Below are positions 17,643 to 26,821 of a stretch of 54,837 bases of DNA, piece by piece; the stretch's first letter is position 1, and each line of letters begins with the position of its first letter. The position numbers and the translations under genes were made by a program. Source of the DNA: Bacteroidota bacterium (GTDB taxonomy: Bacteria; Chloroflexota; Anaerolineae; Aggregatilineales; Phototrophicaceae); the NCBI GenBank assembly GCA_027492915.1, contig JAPUDW010000248.1, positions 8,649 through 63,485 of the forward strand, written 5' to 3'. The notes beneath the pieces were generated by a model that was given only the letters and a program-made list of their open reading frames with translations, was not told the origin of the DNA and made no database searches.

Positions 17643-18647
17643 CTATGGATTAGATGAGTTATTTCCGGCAAAAGTTGCGAGAAGCGGGTTGCGATTGCGT
17701 AACGGTTCGAGCAGTGACGATGCGAGAATTAAGTTGCGCTCGGCAGATGCGAGTTCAAGTAAGGCGGCATCAATATCGACTTGAGTCAGGCTGCGATCGG
17801 TGCTGTTGCATAAGTCAATAAAAGCAGAGACAGCCGTATTGATGGAGGTGATGCCGGCATCCAGTGCATTGACAGCAGGCACAAACTTCTGTTCAATCTG
17901 GACATCAGCATCAGTCAATAAAAGGCGGGCATAGGTCGGAGGCGGAGTGCAGCTCACGGTCGCGCCTTGGCCTAAACGCCGCCACACATCACGAATGCGG
18001 GTAAAGCTGCTCACCGTGACCGCGAGATTTTCTTCAAGCTGTAGGATCAAGCGGCCATATGGAAACAAGTAAGCGGAATCAAGCAACCGCAGGTAATTGC
18101 CACCGGTGACGCGGATGTTCCACGAACCTACCCAATATAACTGCCCTTGATATTTAATCTGGAAGCGAAAGAAACCGTTTTGGCCTAACCGCCCCGTTAA
18201 TTCAACTTCAACACCCGCAGGCAGCGTACCGATTTGATCTTCGGGCGTGACCTGCGTGCGGTAAATGGGCGTTTCACGAACTGTTACCCCAACCGCCCCT
18301 GCCCGCCTTACAAAAGGTGCCGGATTAATACCATCAACAGGTAAAGTCGTCACATCGCCAGTCCATACCAGTAAGATTGATGCGACCCAGCCCAAGGTGC
18401 CATCGTAGTTCACCTGTATCCAACGGGTATCGGCAGTACGCCCAACGGCCTCTAAAGTCAGCACCGGTGGAAGTATTTCGATACGAGCGAAACTCTTATC
18501 CGGCCCTGCACGAAGCGAACTAAAATCCTGCGTAGTGACATAAATACCTGTGCCGTAGGTTGGTTCTTCGGTGGCAGCAGTATCTTGAGCAAAAGCCATA
18601 TTTGGATAGAGCGCCAAAGTGATTACCAGTAAAATCAACTTTTTCAT
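17643..18647 (-). CDS. Exported SH3-domain protein (first SH3 paralogue)
   Basis: A 334-residue exported protein. Signal peptide KKLILLVITLALYPNMAFAQ, an SH3 domain at about 35-100 (FSSLRAGPDKSFARIEILPPVLTLEAVGRTADTRWIQVNYDGTLGWVASILL), a second SH3-like module at about 115-190, then a helical part with CTPPPTYARLLLTDADV and a distal Cys. Domain order and the C-x-P-P element match the 13293-14276 protein. The ATG at 18647 overlaps the stop of the large propeller-like gene (ATGA), so it is coupled to it; the frame extends six codons further but without need. Function unknown. Confidence 0.82.
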   Translation of the reverse strand: MKKLILLVITLALYPNMAFAQDTAATEEPTYGTGIYVTTQDFSSLRAGPDKSFARIEILPPVLTLEAVGRTADTRWIQVNYDGTLGWVASILLVWTGDVTTLPVDGINPAPFVRRAGAVGVTVRETPIYRTQVTPEDQIGTLPAGVEVELTGRLGQNGFFRFQIKYQGQLYWVGSWNIRVTGGNYLRLLDSAYLFPYGRLILQLEENLAVTVSSFTRIRDVWRRLGQGATVSCTPPPTYARLLLTDADVQIEQKFVPAVNALDAGITSINTAVSAFIDLCNSTDRSLTQVDIDAALLELASAERNLILASSLLEPLRNRNPLLATFAGNNSSNP

Positions 18648-21600
18648 TGTGATTCCCCCGTCCAAACCAAAGCATCATTCGCTTGATCGGTTATGACTGT
18701 TACCGTGCCGGTTTGTGTATCCAAGACCAATGTGCGGGCGGTTTGATATTGATACTGAGTTTCCAGCGGAATATCGGTCGGTCGCGGTTGGGGTGTGGGG
18801 GTTGGATCCTGCGGCGTTGGCGTATAGAGTTCAGGCCACGTATCTCCCTCCGGTGGCAGGGTCATACGTAAGCTTAGGTAGCTATTATCCGGTGACCACA
18901 GCAGCGAACTACCAGCGTTCGAGATACCACTTTCAGGGATACAGTAACGGCGAGTTAAGCCTGTTTGACTATCCCAAATACTGATCTTCGGTAGAAGTTC
19001 TCGCTGCTGGACAAACTGGCGATATTCATCACCACCCAGTGACATCCACTGGACGCGATAACGACCATCCCGCGACCACTGACCATCCGGTAGGCTGCCC
19101 ATGATTTCATGCCGTGCGGTGGTAGGGTCAAAACGATACCATCGGACATCATTCGGGTATTGGTAGTAAAGCGCCTGCCCCAACGGATGCCATTGATAAA
19201 TCAGACCACCACCGATTAACCGCGCGAAATAATCTACCGTGTTGGCTTGCAAGTCGTAGAGATAATATTTTGTTCCAACTCCGCCACCGTAATCCATGTT
19301 CATCAGCCAATAACGCTGTTCAACCGGCTGCAAGGACAACGGTGTGGTAGGCAAATCATTGATTACAGGCATGCTCAGTAGTTCGGATGGTGGCGTTTCG
19401 TCACCCGTTGTTGGATCAAATTGACGTGTAAGGCGAACGGGGTTAGCATACTTCTCTGGAACCCATCCGGTATATTCATAGCGCAGCGTATGCAAGTTAA
19501 CCCAATTGATCGTATCAGGCCATGAAGTTCGTTCTATGGACTCAAACAAGACGGTGGCGTCCGTACCATCAGGGTGCGACACCGAGATTATGTCATCCAA
19601 ACGGTATATCCAGTTCTGGTCAAATGAGAATTGGCAATTCGAGGTCACTCCACATGCGGGCAGCGTATCATCATAAGTTAGTGTACCAGTTGCCACATCT
19701 AAGGAGAGCATCCCACGATAGCCGAACTGCTGTGCGTAATCAGGAATGAGTAAGCGACCAAAAGCCGTAAAATCAGATGGGGGGTTACTCAGATTATATA
19801 ATGTAGTTGAGGGACAAATGTCCTCCACCTCGCCATTTTGAGCGAGCGTTGTGGCGGCTTCGGCAGCAGGGGGCGGCGTGGGCGTTACTGTTGGGGTCAA
19901 AGTTGGCTGTGGCTGACCAACATAGTCAAATGGACGGGTAGCTGTAGCGGGCAGCGCGAGACTACGAGGTGCATCAGCCTGTTCAGAAGCAGCAGCGGTA
20001 CGGTCGATAACTAGCACGTCGTATGGTAGCGATAGACGGTAAATGTCGATGAACCCAAAGTCATCCGTAATCGCTAATAAGGTTCCATCAGGGCTGAGTT
20101 GAACATTACCGTTCGGGTAGAAACGCTTTTCACGCTGGAATGCTTCCAACACACGGTCAATGGGTTGTAAATTTTCGGCTACGGGTGGCAAGTATGAGCC
20201 AACCTGTCGTTCGCCAGTCTGAATATCGACCAACATGACTTCAATCTGCGACTGAGTGCCGGAGTCAATGGTGACAGGGCCGCTATCAAAAGGTGTAGCA
20301 GTCGCCGCGTTAAATTGATTGGGATCGACAGTTGGCGTGGGCGCAAGCTGGCCTAGCGAGGTAATCAAACCCTCGCATAATTCTTGCTCCAACTCAGCTT
20401 TCGCAGTGTCACCTAAGCCAGCAGACATTTCACGCCATGCTTCGGCATAGGCCAATGCCTGACGTGGAAAAGCCGAGGTTAAGCAGGTCGGAACACCAGC
20501 AATACCCAATGGATAAGGCGTGGCTTCGGAACTATAGTTAGCGCGGGGGGTCGGCGTGAGAACTTGCGCAACCTCAACAGCAGAAGCAGGTAAGTTCGCG
20601 CACAAACGCTGGGTTAAGCGTCCGAATGAATTCACATCCATACGGGCATTAAACTGTTCCCATAAGGGTACAAACTGCTGCCACTCGTTAGGATAAGCAT
20701 TTACCAAACAGGTTGGTACACCGGAAGCGTCGTAGTCTAGACCGAAAATACGTGAGGGTTGGCCGCTGCCAACCGGATAGGAACTCGTAATCGAAATCGT
20801 TTCATTATCGACCCAACGGTAGCTGCGACCGTCACGAGATGGCAAATCGCTGCCAGCAAGGAACAGCACCTTTCCTTGATTCATCGCATAGACAGCGATT
20901 TCGTTGCCGGGATAATGTGAACTGATGGGTGTGGGTGCATAAACCACCAGATACTTCAGCCAATCGGGACTATGGATGATGGTTTCAATCGAACGGCCTT
21001 CAAAGGGTGGTATTGTGATGCTGCGGCGTTCGGGGATTCCAACTTCGCTAATTTCGAAGGTTTCGCCCTGCCCGTTGTTATACTGAGTTAAGTAACGTCG
21101 TGCGTCCGGTGAGGATGCAATGACATTACCAACCAAGTTCAACTGCTGGCGATCAAGCGGTTTGCCAGTGGTGACATCCCATAAACGCCAATCACTACCG
21201 TTCATCGTAATGAGATTTTGACTGTCCGCGCTAAAGGCGTAGTTTTGGAAGCCAGAAGTGTATGCGGTTTCCAATACACTACTTTCGCCGGTTTGTACAT
21301 TAATACGCTCAAAGTCGGTAATGATTTCCGTGCCTGTGGCGTTAAAGCTCAATGTGTGGGAACCATCAAAGTCCGGTTCTGCCGGGAAATAGGTATGCTC
21401 AAGCAAGCCTGTATCTAAGTCGTAAAGTTCAAGTGGCTGAAGGTTAGATGCACTGCGAACCAGCAAATGTGCATTGTCGGGACTTAGTTCCATATCGACA
21501 ATATCAACAGGCCGAATAAACTCCATCGCGCCGTAACCACGATTGGTATAGAAGGTATACACTAGCAAGCCCATTTGTTCGTACCCAACCGTGACAGGAT

Positions 21601-22591
21601 CAAGAATGTCGAGAATAGTAACAGTTATAGGTTCGTAGCTCTGATATTGGCGGTATTCATCCCCCAGAATTAGCCGCAATAGTGGGTTTTCACCCGTACT
21701 ATTAGGGTCGCCAATAATGCGAGCGATATTACTTAGCCGCATTGCTTTTACTGCCTGCAACTGCTGCACACCAAGCTGATTACCGAGTGGTACGTCAGCG
21801 ACATTAAATGTATTAGCGTCGACTTGAAGCAGATTATTCTGACCGTTAGGACGAACATAGAGGAAATCATCACGAAGGCTGCGCCAGATGTCCATCGGGT
21901 CGGTTTCGATACGGTTCATCTCTAAATCTCTAACCGCACCGTAATCCCTTGAATGACCATCGAGTACCTGCAAACGGGCTGGTAACGCGGCAATCATGGT
22001 GTCATTCGGGCCGATAATCAAGCCATTACGAAAGCCAAAGAAAGGGTAGGCTTCAGTACCACCCGGCAAGGTGGAATTGCGCTCGCCACGTTCGGCGGAC
22101 AAGTCCCACATCCACGGAAGGATGCTAGTGTCATTTTCGCTGCGGCGCAGTTCAGGCGGGGCACGAACAACCGAGTCAAAAAGCAAAAGTTGGTCGGTAT
22201 CAGAAAAGCGCATGATGCCTGACATACTCAATACACCATCGGGGGCTAATGAAATATCGAGCGTGCCAGTTTGGGTGTCCCAGATTTGTACCTGACGGTC
22301 GATGGCTAAGGCGAGGTAGCGACCATCATGACTAAAAATGTAACCGCTATAGTTCCCCTGCTCGTACAATACATAGCGCGTTTGTAAGGTAGCCGCATCC
22401 ACCAAGACAAGGCGACCCGTCAAATCGGTGTATGCAAATTGGTCAAAATTGATGTCATAACGAATGCCCTGCGGGCGAGGTTTCCCGATTTCTTGCACGA
22501 GGTTGAAAATCGGTTGGTCATCCGCAACTTGCCCCAGTACCATTCCCATCAATGGAAACGTTATAAACACAAGCAATAATAATCGCTTCAA
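18644..22591 (-). CDS. Large exported WD40/propeller-like protein (1315 residues)
   Basis: First gene of the exported cluster. It begins with TTG 22591, 6 nt after AGGAG, giving signal peptide KRLLLLVFITFPLMGMVLGQ. Many segments fit beta-propeller blades: SHDGRYLALAIDRQVQIWDTQTG, LSPDNAHLLVRSASNLQPLELYDLDTG, FSADSQNLITMNGSDWRLWDVTTGK, LSPDGTLLAITDDFGFIDIYRL and WSPDNSYLSLRM. Thr/Pro linkers (PTLTPTVTPTPPP and TPTPQDPTPTPQPRPT) divide the protein. Between propellers lies a twice-repeated Cys-containing unit starting GVPTCL (about residues 623-665 and 699-745). No membrane anchor after the signal peptide. Probably an extracellular or cell-surface scaffold or sensor; specific role unknown. A TATAAT-like box lies on the minus strand at 22627-22632. 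Confidence 0.85.
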   Translation of the reverse strand: MKRLLLLVFITFPLMGMVLGQVADDQPIFNLVQEIGKPRPQGIRYDINFDQFAYTDLTGRLVLVDAATLQTRYVLYEQGNYSGYIFSHDGRYLALAIDRQVQIWDTQTGTLDISLAPDGVLSMSGIMRFSDTDQLLLFDSVVRAPPELRRSENDTSILPWMWDLSAERGERNSTLPGGTEAYPFFGFRNGLIIGPNDTMIAALPARLQVLDGHSRDYGAVRDLEMNRIETDPMDIWRSLRDDFLYVRPNGQNNLLQVDANTFNVADVPLGNQLGVQQLQAVKAMRLSNIARIIGDPNSTGENPLLRLILGDEYRQYQSYEPITVTILDILDPVTVGYEQMGLLVYTFYTNRGYGAMEFIRPVDIVDMELSPDNAHLLVRSASNLQPLELYDLDTGLLEHTYFPAEPDFDGSHTLSFNATGTEIITDFERINVQTGESSVLETAYTSGFQNYAFSADSQNLITMNGSDWRLWDVTTGKPLDRQQLNLVGNVIASSPDARRYLTQYNNGQGETFEISEVGIPERRSITIPPFEGRSIETIIHSPDWLKYLVVYAPTPISSHYPGNEIAVYAMNQGKVLFLAGSDLPSRDGRSYRWVDNETISITSSYPVGSGQPSRIFGLDYDASGVPTCLVNAYPNEWQQFVPLWEQFNARMDVNSFGRLTQRLCANLPASAVEVAQVLTPTPRANYSSEATPYPLGIAGVPTCLTSAFPRQALAYAEAWREMSAGLGDTAKAELEQELCEGLITSLGQLAPTPTVDPNQFNAATATPFDSGPVTIDSGTQSQIEVMLVDIQTGERQVGSYLPPVAENLQPIDRVLEAFQREKRFYPNGNVQLSPDGTLLAITDDFGFIDIYRLSLPYDVLVIDRTAAASEQADAPRSLALPATATRPFDYVGQPQPTLTPTVTPTPPPAAEAATTLAQNGEVEDICPSTTLYNLSNPPSDFTAFGRLLIPDYAQQFGYRGMLSLDVATGTLTYDDTLPACGVTSNCQFSFDQNWIYRLDDIISVSHPDGTDATVLFESIERTSWPDTINWVNLHTLRYEYTGWVPEKYANPVRLTRQFDPTTGDETPPSELLSMPVINDLPTTPLSLQPVEQRYWLMNMDYGGGVGTKYYLYDLQANTVDYFARLIGGGLIYQWHPLGQALYYQYPNDVRWYRFDPTTARHEIMGSLPDGQWSRDGRYRVQWMSLGGDEYRQFVQQRELLPKISIWDSQTGLTRRYCIPESGISNAGSSLLWSPDNSYLSLRMTLPPEGDTWPELYTPTPQDPTPTPQPRPTDIPLETQYQYQTARTLVLDTQTGTVTVITDQANDALVWTGESQ

Positions 22592-22626
22592 AATGAACTC
22601 CTATTTTTAGCTGGGGCATTTATCGT

Positions 22627-22632
22627 ATTATA
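22627..22632 (-). promoter_or_regulatory. Possible -10 box of the exported cluster
   Basis: TATAAT on the minus strand, 36 nt upstream of the TTG start of the 1315-residue protein. I could not find a convincing -35 at the right distance, so this is a weak call. Confidence 0.3.
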
Positions 22633-22764
22633 GAATGAGTATCTGAATTTAATACCTTGCCATCACATGATGATTTCCCTACGCTTTACATGCGTTGATT
22701 TTTTGAGGCCACAACTTCTCTTATAGTGTTTATAGACACAACACCATATTAAAGAGAGATTCTT

Positions 22765-24447
22765 ATGAAACCGCGTCCCATCTGGTACGTTATTTTCTTA
22801 CTATTTAATGTTTCGATGAAAGTGGCTGCACAGGCCACAGCGATTTGCCCACCTGCTGTATTACTCGATTTTGCGCGTTCAAGTTCAGCCTGCTTCCGAT
22901 TGGAGCGTAACCAAGCCTGCTATGGGAACGGAACGGTAAGCGCGACCTACCAAGATGAAGCCGCGACTGGTGCTTTTACAAAGGCCGGTGACATTGAGCG
23001 ATTAGATCAAATGCGGGTCATCAGCTTGACGCCGAGTGAGGATGAGATTGCAATCGTCAGCCTAGCAGTACAAGCCAGTTTGAAAGACACCGAAGCCAGC
23101 AGCGTCATGTTTCTCGCGTTTGGCAATGTTACTCTCGAGAACAAGGTTAATTATCTAGCAGAAGTCGCGGCGACGGCTAAGGGGACATTGACGATACGCC
23201 GAACACCAGACATAAACGGAGACATTCTCTTTCAACTGGCTGTGAACAAGGGTGTTATCGCGAACGGGCGAACGGCTGATCAAAAATGGCTGCGAGTAAT
23301 CATTCCAGACTCGCAAACCTACGGCTGGGTCGCAACAGAATTGGTTTCGACCAAACAGAGCATCGATGTGTTATCGGTTGTGGATGTGTCGACTCCTGTT
23401 TTAAACCCTTTTCAAGTGGTGAACGTGAAAACAGCGGATGCAGGGTTATGCGAAGGCAAGGTAGCCGGTGGGTTGCTCATCCAAACGCCGAATATTGAAG
23501 AAGCGGTCAGCATAATTATAAACGCAGTTGAGGTACGGTTGGCGGGAACAGCTTACTTGACAACATTGGACCCTGGCTTATTGACGATTAATATTTTGGA
23601 TGGAAAAGCCGAAATTTCGAATCAGGATACAATGCGATTTATTCCAGCGGGAGCGCGACTCAATATTCCGGTGGATTCAGCGGGCGCAGCAAAGGATGTG
23701 CCAGCGACAGCCGAGCCTTACTCGGCAGCGACATTTGAAGGACTGCCCCTTAATAACCTACCCAAGCGTGTGAAGTTGGCTGAGGCATTAACACCTGAGC
23801 AAATCACAACGTTGACGACCGAGTATCAAAATCAACCCGTCGTCGTTATCACCCAGAGCACACCGGAACCGAACCGTGCATGTCGATACCTGACACTTGG
23901 TACATCGACGCTGTGGGCGGGGCCGGGTGATTTTTACGAAGCAATTAATGAGATAGCAGCTAACGCACGGGTATATCCGGTACTCCAAATTAAGGATGCT
24001 GACGGCGCGACGTGGTGGCAGCTCAACAACAGCAATTGGATCAAGGCTAAGGCGGTACAGCAGCTCGGTGATTGTGTAGAGATTCCGATTACAGATATCG
24101 TTCCGGTACAACCATATAACATCATTACGATGGAAACCTGCAAGACGCAGAACGGCCCACTACGAGCGGGGCAAACGGTAACCATAGAGTTCAAACCAGC
24201 ACCGTTTGAAAACTACTATGACGCGAGCATCGCATTACAAGTTGACCCCGGTCAAATCTCGATTGACGAACGTTTCCAACGGGTTACTGCTTCGAGGCCG
24301 ATTAGCATCGGGACGGCGGGAACCGATCAAGAACGTTATGTGCGTATCTTCTCGACCACATGGAAGGCGACCGGCGGGACACATAAAATTATCAGCGAAC
24401 GACTGGCATATATCTTAAGTTGTAACATCACAGTGCCATTCGGTTAA
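22765..24447 (+). CDS. Exported protein with SH3 domains and a FecR-like segment
   Basis: A 560-residue exported protein, divergent from the six-gene cluster. Signal peptide about 1-23 (IWYVIFLLFNVSMKVAAQA). A Cys-rich N-terminal part (CPPAVLLDFARSSSACFRLERNQACYGNG) is followed by an SH3 domain (about 133-195, AKGTLTIRRTPDINGDILFQLAVNKG ... WLRVIIPDSQTYGWVATELV), a FecR-like stretch (about 240-310, VRLAGTAYLTTLDPGLLTINILDGKAEI ... FIPAGARLNIPV), a second SH3 (about 375-435, STLWAGPGDFYEAINEIAANARVYPVLQI) and an all-beta tail. A GAGAGA lies before the ATG. Domain content matches the cluster opposite; probably part of the same cell-surface set. Confidence 0.8.
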   Translation: MKPRPIWYVIFLLFNVSMKVAAQATAICPPAVLLDFARSSSACFRLERNQACYGNGTVSATYQDEAATGAFTKAGDIERLDQMRVISLTPSEDEIAIVSLAVQASLKDTEASSVMFLAFGNVTLENKVNYLAEVAATAKGTLTIRRTPDINGDILFQLAVNKGVIANGRTADQKWLRVIIPDSQTYGWVATELVSTKQSIDVLSVVDVSTPVLNPFQVVNVKTADAGLCEGKVAGGLLIQTPNIEEAVSIIINAVEVRLAGTAYLTTLDPGLLTINILDGKAEISNQDTMRFIPAGARLNIPVDSAGAAKDVPATAEPYSAATFEGLPLNNLPKRVKLAEALTPEQITTLTTEYQNQPVVVITQSTPEPNRACRYLTLGTSTLWAGPGDFYEAINEIAANARVYPVLQIKDADGATWWQLNNSNWIKAKAVQQLGDCVEIPITDIVPVQPYNIITMETCKTQNGPLRAGQTVTIEFKPAPFENYYDASIALQVDPGQISIDERFQRVTASRPISIGTAGTDQERYVRIFSTTWKATGGTHKIISERLAYILSCNITVPFG

Positions 24448-24467
24448 CGAAAAAATATATTCATTTG

Positions 24468-24504
24468 ACCACCTCTGAAAATATTTAGAGGTGGTTTTTA
24501 TTTT
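24468..24504 (+). terminator. Intrinsic terminator
   Basis: ACCACCTCT (24468-24476) pairs with AGAGGTGGT (24487-24495) across a 10-nt loop, followed by TTTTATTTT. A clear rho-independent terminator for the exported SH3/FecR-like gene. Confidence 0.88.
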
Positions 24505-24553
24505 AGGGAACAATCCATAGGGGAAATATTGCCCAACATAAGCGAAGGTTGGG

Positions 24554-24559
24554 TATAAT
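24554..24559 (+). promoter_or_regulatory. Possible -10 box upstream of the SDR gene
   Basis: TATAAT preceded at a long 19-nt spacing by TTGCCC (24529-24534), about 87 nt before the SDR start and just downstream of the terminator of the previous gene. Position is right for the SDR promoter; the spacing is not ideal. Confidence 0.35.
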
Positions 24560-24645
24560 CCGGCTCTCTATAAGGGGGTCATTTTAGGGATTATGACTTC
24601 TCTCAAAAGCATGTTTATTTAACCTAGAAAAGTGGATTCATTTCA

Positions 24646-25488
24646 ATGCGACTTCAAGACAAAATAGCGATTGTTACCGGCGCAGGACAAGGGATCGGCA
24701 AGGGGATTGCCCTACGACTGGCGAAAGAAGGCGCTCATGTCGTAATTAACCATCCGGTAGCAAGCACCCAAGATAAAGCTGAGGAAGTGGCGACTCTTAT
24801 TCGCGCGATGGGGCGACAGTCGATCACCGTTCAGGCGGATGTTTCTAAGGCCGCGCAAGTGCAGGCGATGGTGGAGAAAACAGTTGAGACCTTCGGTCGG
24901 TTAGATATTCAAGTGAACAATGCGGGGGTCGATCCACACATTCCCTTTTTAGAGATGACGGAAGAACAACTAGATTTCGTAATTGATGTCAACCTCAAAG
25001 GAAATTTCTTTTGCGCCCAGTCAGCAGCACGGGCGATGCTCAAAACGGGTGGTGGCAAAATCATTATGATTAGCTCGATTCATGGGATGCAAACTTATAA
25101 ACGAATGACAGCTTACGCGGCAGCTAAAGGCGGGATTAACGCGATGACACGCCAACTCGCGATTGAGCTTGGTCCGCACAACATCAACGTGAACTGCGTC
25201 GCGCCGGGGGCGGTGCAGGTGGAGAAGAATTACATCATGGACCCGAACTTTGACCCGCACGCTTTTGACCACGAGATTCCTATAGGTTCGATTGGTAATC
25301 CAGAAGATATTGCAGGGGCGGTGGTATTTTTCGCGTCGGCAGATGCGCGGTATGTTAACGGGCAGGTGCTGACCGTGGATGGTGGGACGAGTACACGCAT
25401 TCTGCTGGGTGTTAGTGATAAGAAAGTTGATGTGGTTGAGCAAGTCGTCATGATGAAGCCTGAAGATTGGTTGGGTGATAGCAAGTAA
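24646..25488 (+). CDS. SDR-family oxidoreductase (sugar 1-dehydrogenase-like)
   Basis: A 280-residue classical short-chain dehydrogenase. The cofactor loop is VTGAGQGIGKGIALRLA (residues 9-25), VNNAG is present, and the catalytic Ser (MISSIHG) and Tyr/Lys (YAAAKGG) are intact; VLTVDGGTS closes the fold. Resembles glucose-1-dehydrogenase-like enzymes acting on sugars or polyols with NAD(P). The C-terminus is about 25 residues longer than usual. It stands alone with its own promoter region, ahead of an aldose-epimerase-like gene, suggesting work on free sugars. Confidence 0.9.
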   Translation: MRLQDKIAIVTGAGQGIGKGIALRLAKEGAHVVINHPVASTQDKAEEVATLIRAMGRQSITVQADVSKAAQVQAMVEKTVETFGRLDIQVNNAGVDPHIPFLEMTEEQLDFVIDVNLKGNFFCAQSAARAMLKTGGGKIIMISSIHGMQTYKRMTAYAAAKGGINAMTRQLAIELGPHNINVNCVAPGAVQVEKNYIMDPNFDPHAFDHEIPIGSIGNPEDIAGAVVFFASADARYVNGQVLTVDGGTSTRILLGVSDKKVDVVEQVVMMKPEDWLGDSK

Positions 25489-25530
25489 AGTAATCTCTCC
25501 TTTGAGCATAACAAAAGTGATAGGCAGCGC

Positions 25531-25554
25531 GGATGAGGCACACCTCATCCCTAC
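25531..25554. repeat. Palindromic repeat followed by CTAC (family E, copy 1)
   Basis: GGATGAGG-CACA-CCTCATCC is a perfect 8-bp stem with a 4-nt loop, followed by CTAC. A related copy, with the left arm broken by two substitutions, is at about 54244-54268, where AGCGCGGATG...CACACCTCATCCCTAC is shared. Two further CCCTAC-trailing palindromes are at 28103 and 33605. May also serve as terminator for the SDR gene. Confidence 0.6.
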
Positions 25555-25620
25555 AACAATTCATTTCAGGATATTCTGAGGTCATTCCACGTTATTTAAT
25601 TATCAGATAAGGTTCAATTT

Positions 25621-26604
25621 ATGCCTATTTACACTTCAACTTATAAAGATCAACCAGCGATTACGCTGGAATCAGATGTTATCAGCGCACAGTTTTTACC
25701 CACTATCGGGTCAAAGATGAGTTCGTTAGTTTATAAGCCACAGCAGCGCGAACTGATGGTGCAAAATCCCAGCGAAACGTACCTCTTACAACCGTTTGAT
25801 GGGCATTATGAATCGGGCGAATGTTCGGGATTTGACGAGATGTTCCCAACGATTGATGTGTGCTACTACGAGACTTACCCGTGGCAGGGAACCAAGCTAC
25901 CTGACCACGGTGAGGTGTGGAGCATCGGCTGGCAGCACCGGATCGAAGGGGATGCGCTGCATATGAGCACATACGGGGTGCGATTCCCGTACAAGTTGGA
26001 CAAAGTGGTGTCATTCGCGGCTCCACATATCTTGAATATTCGCTACACATTGACCAACCTTTCTGACTTCGATTTTGACTTTATGTGGGCAGCTCACCCG
26101 ATGATCAATATTGAAGATAATGTCGAGTTGGTGCTGCCGGACGGGATCGAAAAGATTACAAGCGTCAGTGGGCCAACACAACTGGGGTTGTATGATGATG
26201 ATGTGACGTGGCCTGTGTTCGAACAAGTTAACGGCACACAACGGGATTTACGAAAACTGTTACCCAAGAACGGTGGAGAGGCCTTCAAATACTTCGTGAA
26301 GGGCAAGATGCCGGAAGGCTGGTGCGCCCTGAAGTATCACGACAGCAAGTTCTCGCTGGCGCTGTCGTTCCCGACTGAAACCGTGCCCTATCTGGCGGTG
26401 CTGCCCAACGAGGGCGGCTGGCGCGACATCCATAATATTTTCCTTGAGCCAGCGACCGCGAGCCATGACCGTTTGGACGTTGCCCGAAAGCATAACCAGT
26501 ATTCGACGGTGAAGGCACAATCGACCTACGAATGGCATTTGAACTTTACCTTGAGCGACCAAACTGATTTCAAAACCGTGAGTGAAGGCGGCGAGTTGGT
26601 TTAA
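25621..26604 (+). CDS. Aldose 1-epimerase-like (galactose-mutarotase fold) protein
   Basis: A 327-residue protein that reads as a galactose-mutarotase-like beta-sandwich: the early FLPTIGSKMSSLVYKPQQRELM, the middle GFDEMFPTID and DHGEVWSIGW, and FMWAAHPMINIED are characteristic of aldose-epimerase-related proteins. It would interconvert sugar anomers or bind sugars. AAGG precedes the ATG. Gene order (SDR then this protein) supports a role with free sugars, but the catalytic His/Glu pair cannot be assigned with certainty. No signal peptide. Confidence 0.75.
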   Translation: MPIYTSTYKDQPAITLESDVISAQFLPTIGSKMSSLVYKPQQRELMVQNPSETYLLQPFDGHYESGECSGFDEMFPTIDVCYYETYPWQGTKLPDHGEVWSIGWQHRIEGDALHMSTYGVRFPYKLDKVVSFAAPHILNIRYTLTNLSDFDFDFMWAAHPMINIEDNVELVLPDGIEKITSVSGPTQLGLYDDDVTWPVFEQVNGTQRDLRKLLPKNGGEAFKYFVKGKMPEGWCALKYHDSKFSLALSFPTETVPYLAVLPNEGGWRDIHNIFLEPATASHDRLDVARKHNQYSTVKAQSTYEWHLNFTLSDQTDFKTVSEGGELV

Positions 26605-26805
26605 GGCAGTCATCAGCTAACAGTCGCCAGTCTCCAGTTAAATACAATGCGAATCGCCATCCCACGGGAGGCTTCGCACATAAGCCAAGAAATACAGAGA
26701 ACGCCAAGGCTTAAATCAGAAATGTCGTCAGGATCGGTGGCGACATTTGAGGGAACAACTGCGAAAACTACAAATAACGCAATTGCAAAAGTCTAGTTTT
26801 GTGTC

Positions 26806-26821
26806 GGCGAAGTCGGCGTCG
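26806..26821 (+). repeat. Family C word, copy 1
   Basis: GGCGAAGTCGGCGTCG is identical to 49950-49965; both copies follow a TTAGTTT/CTAGTTTT-like lead and precede a C(A/T)ATAA stretch. Both lie in gene-free spacers that also hold a family B element. Confidence 0.6.
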
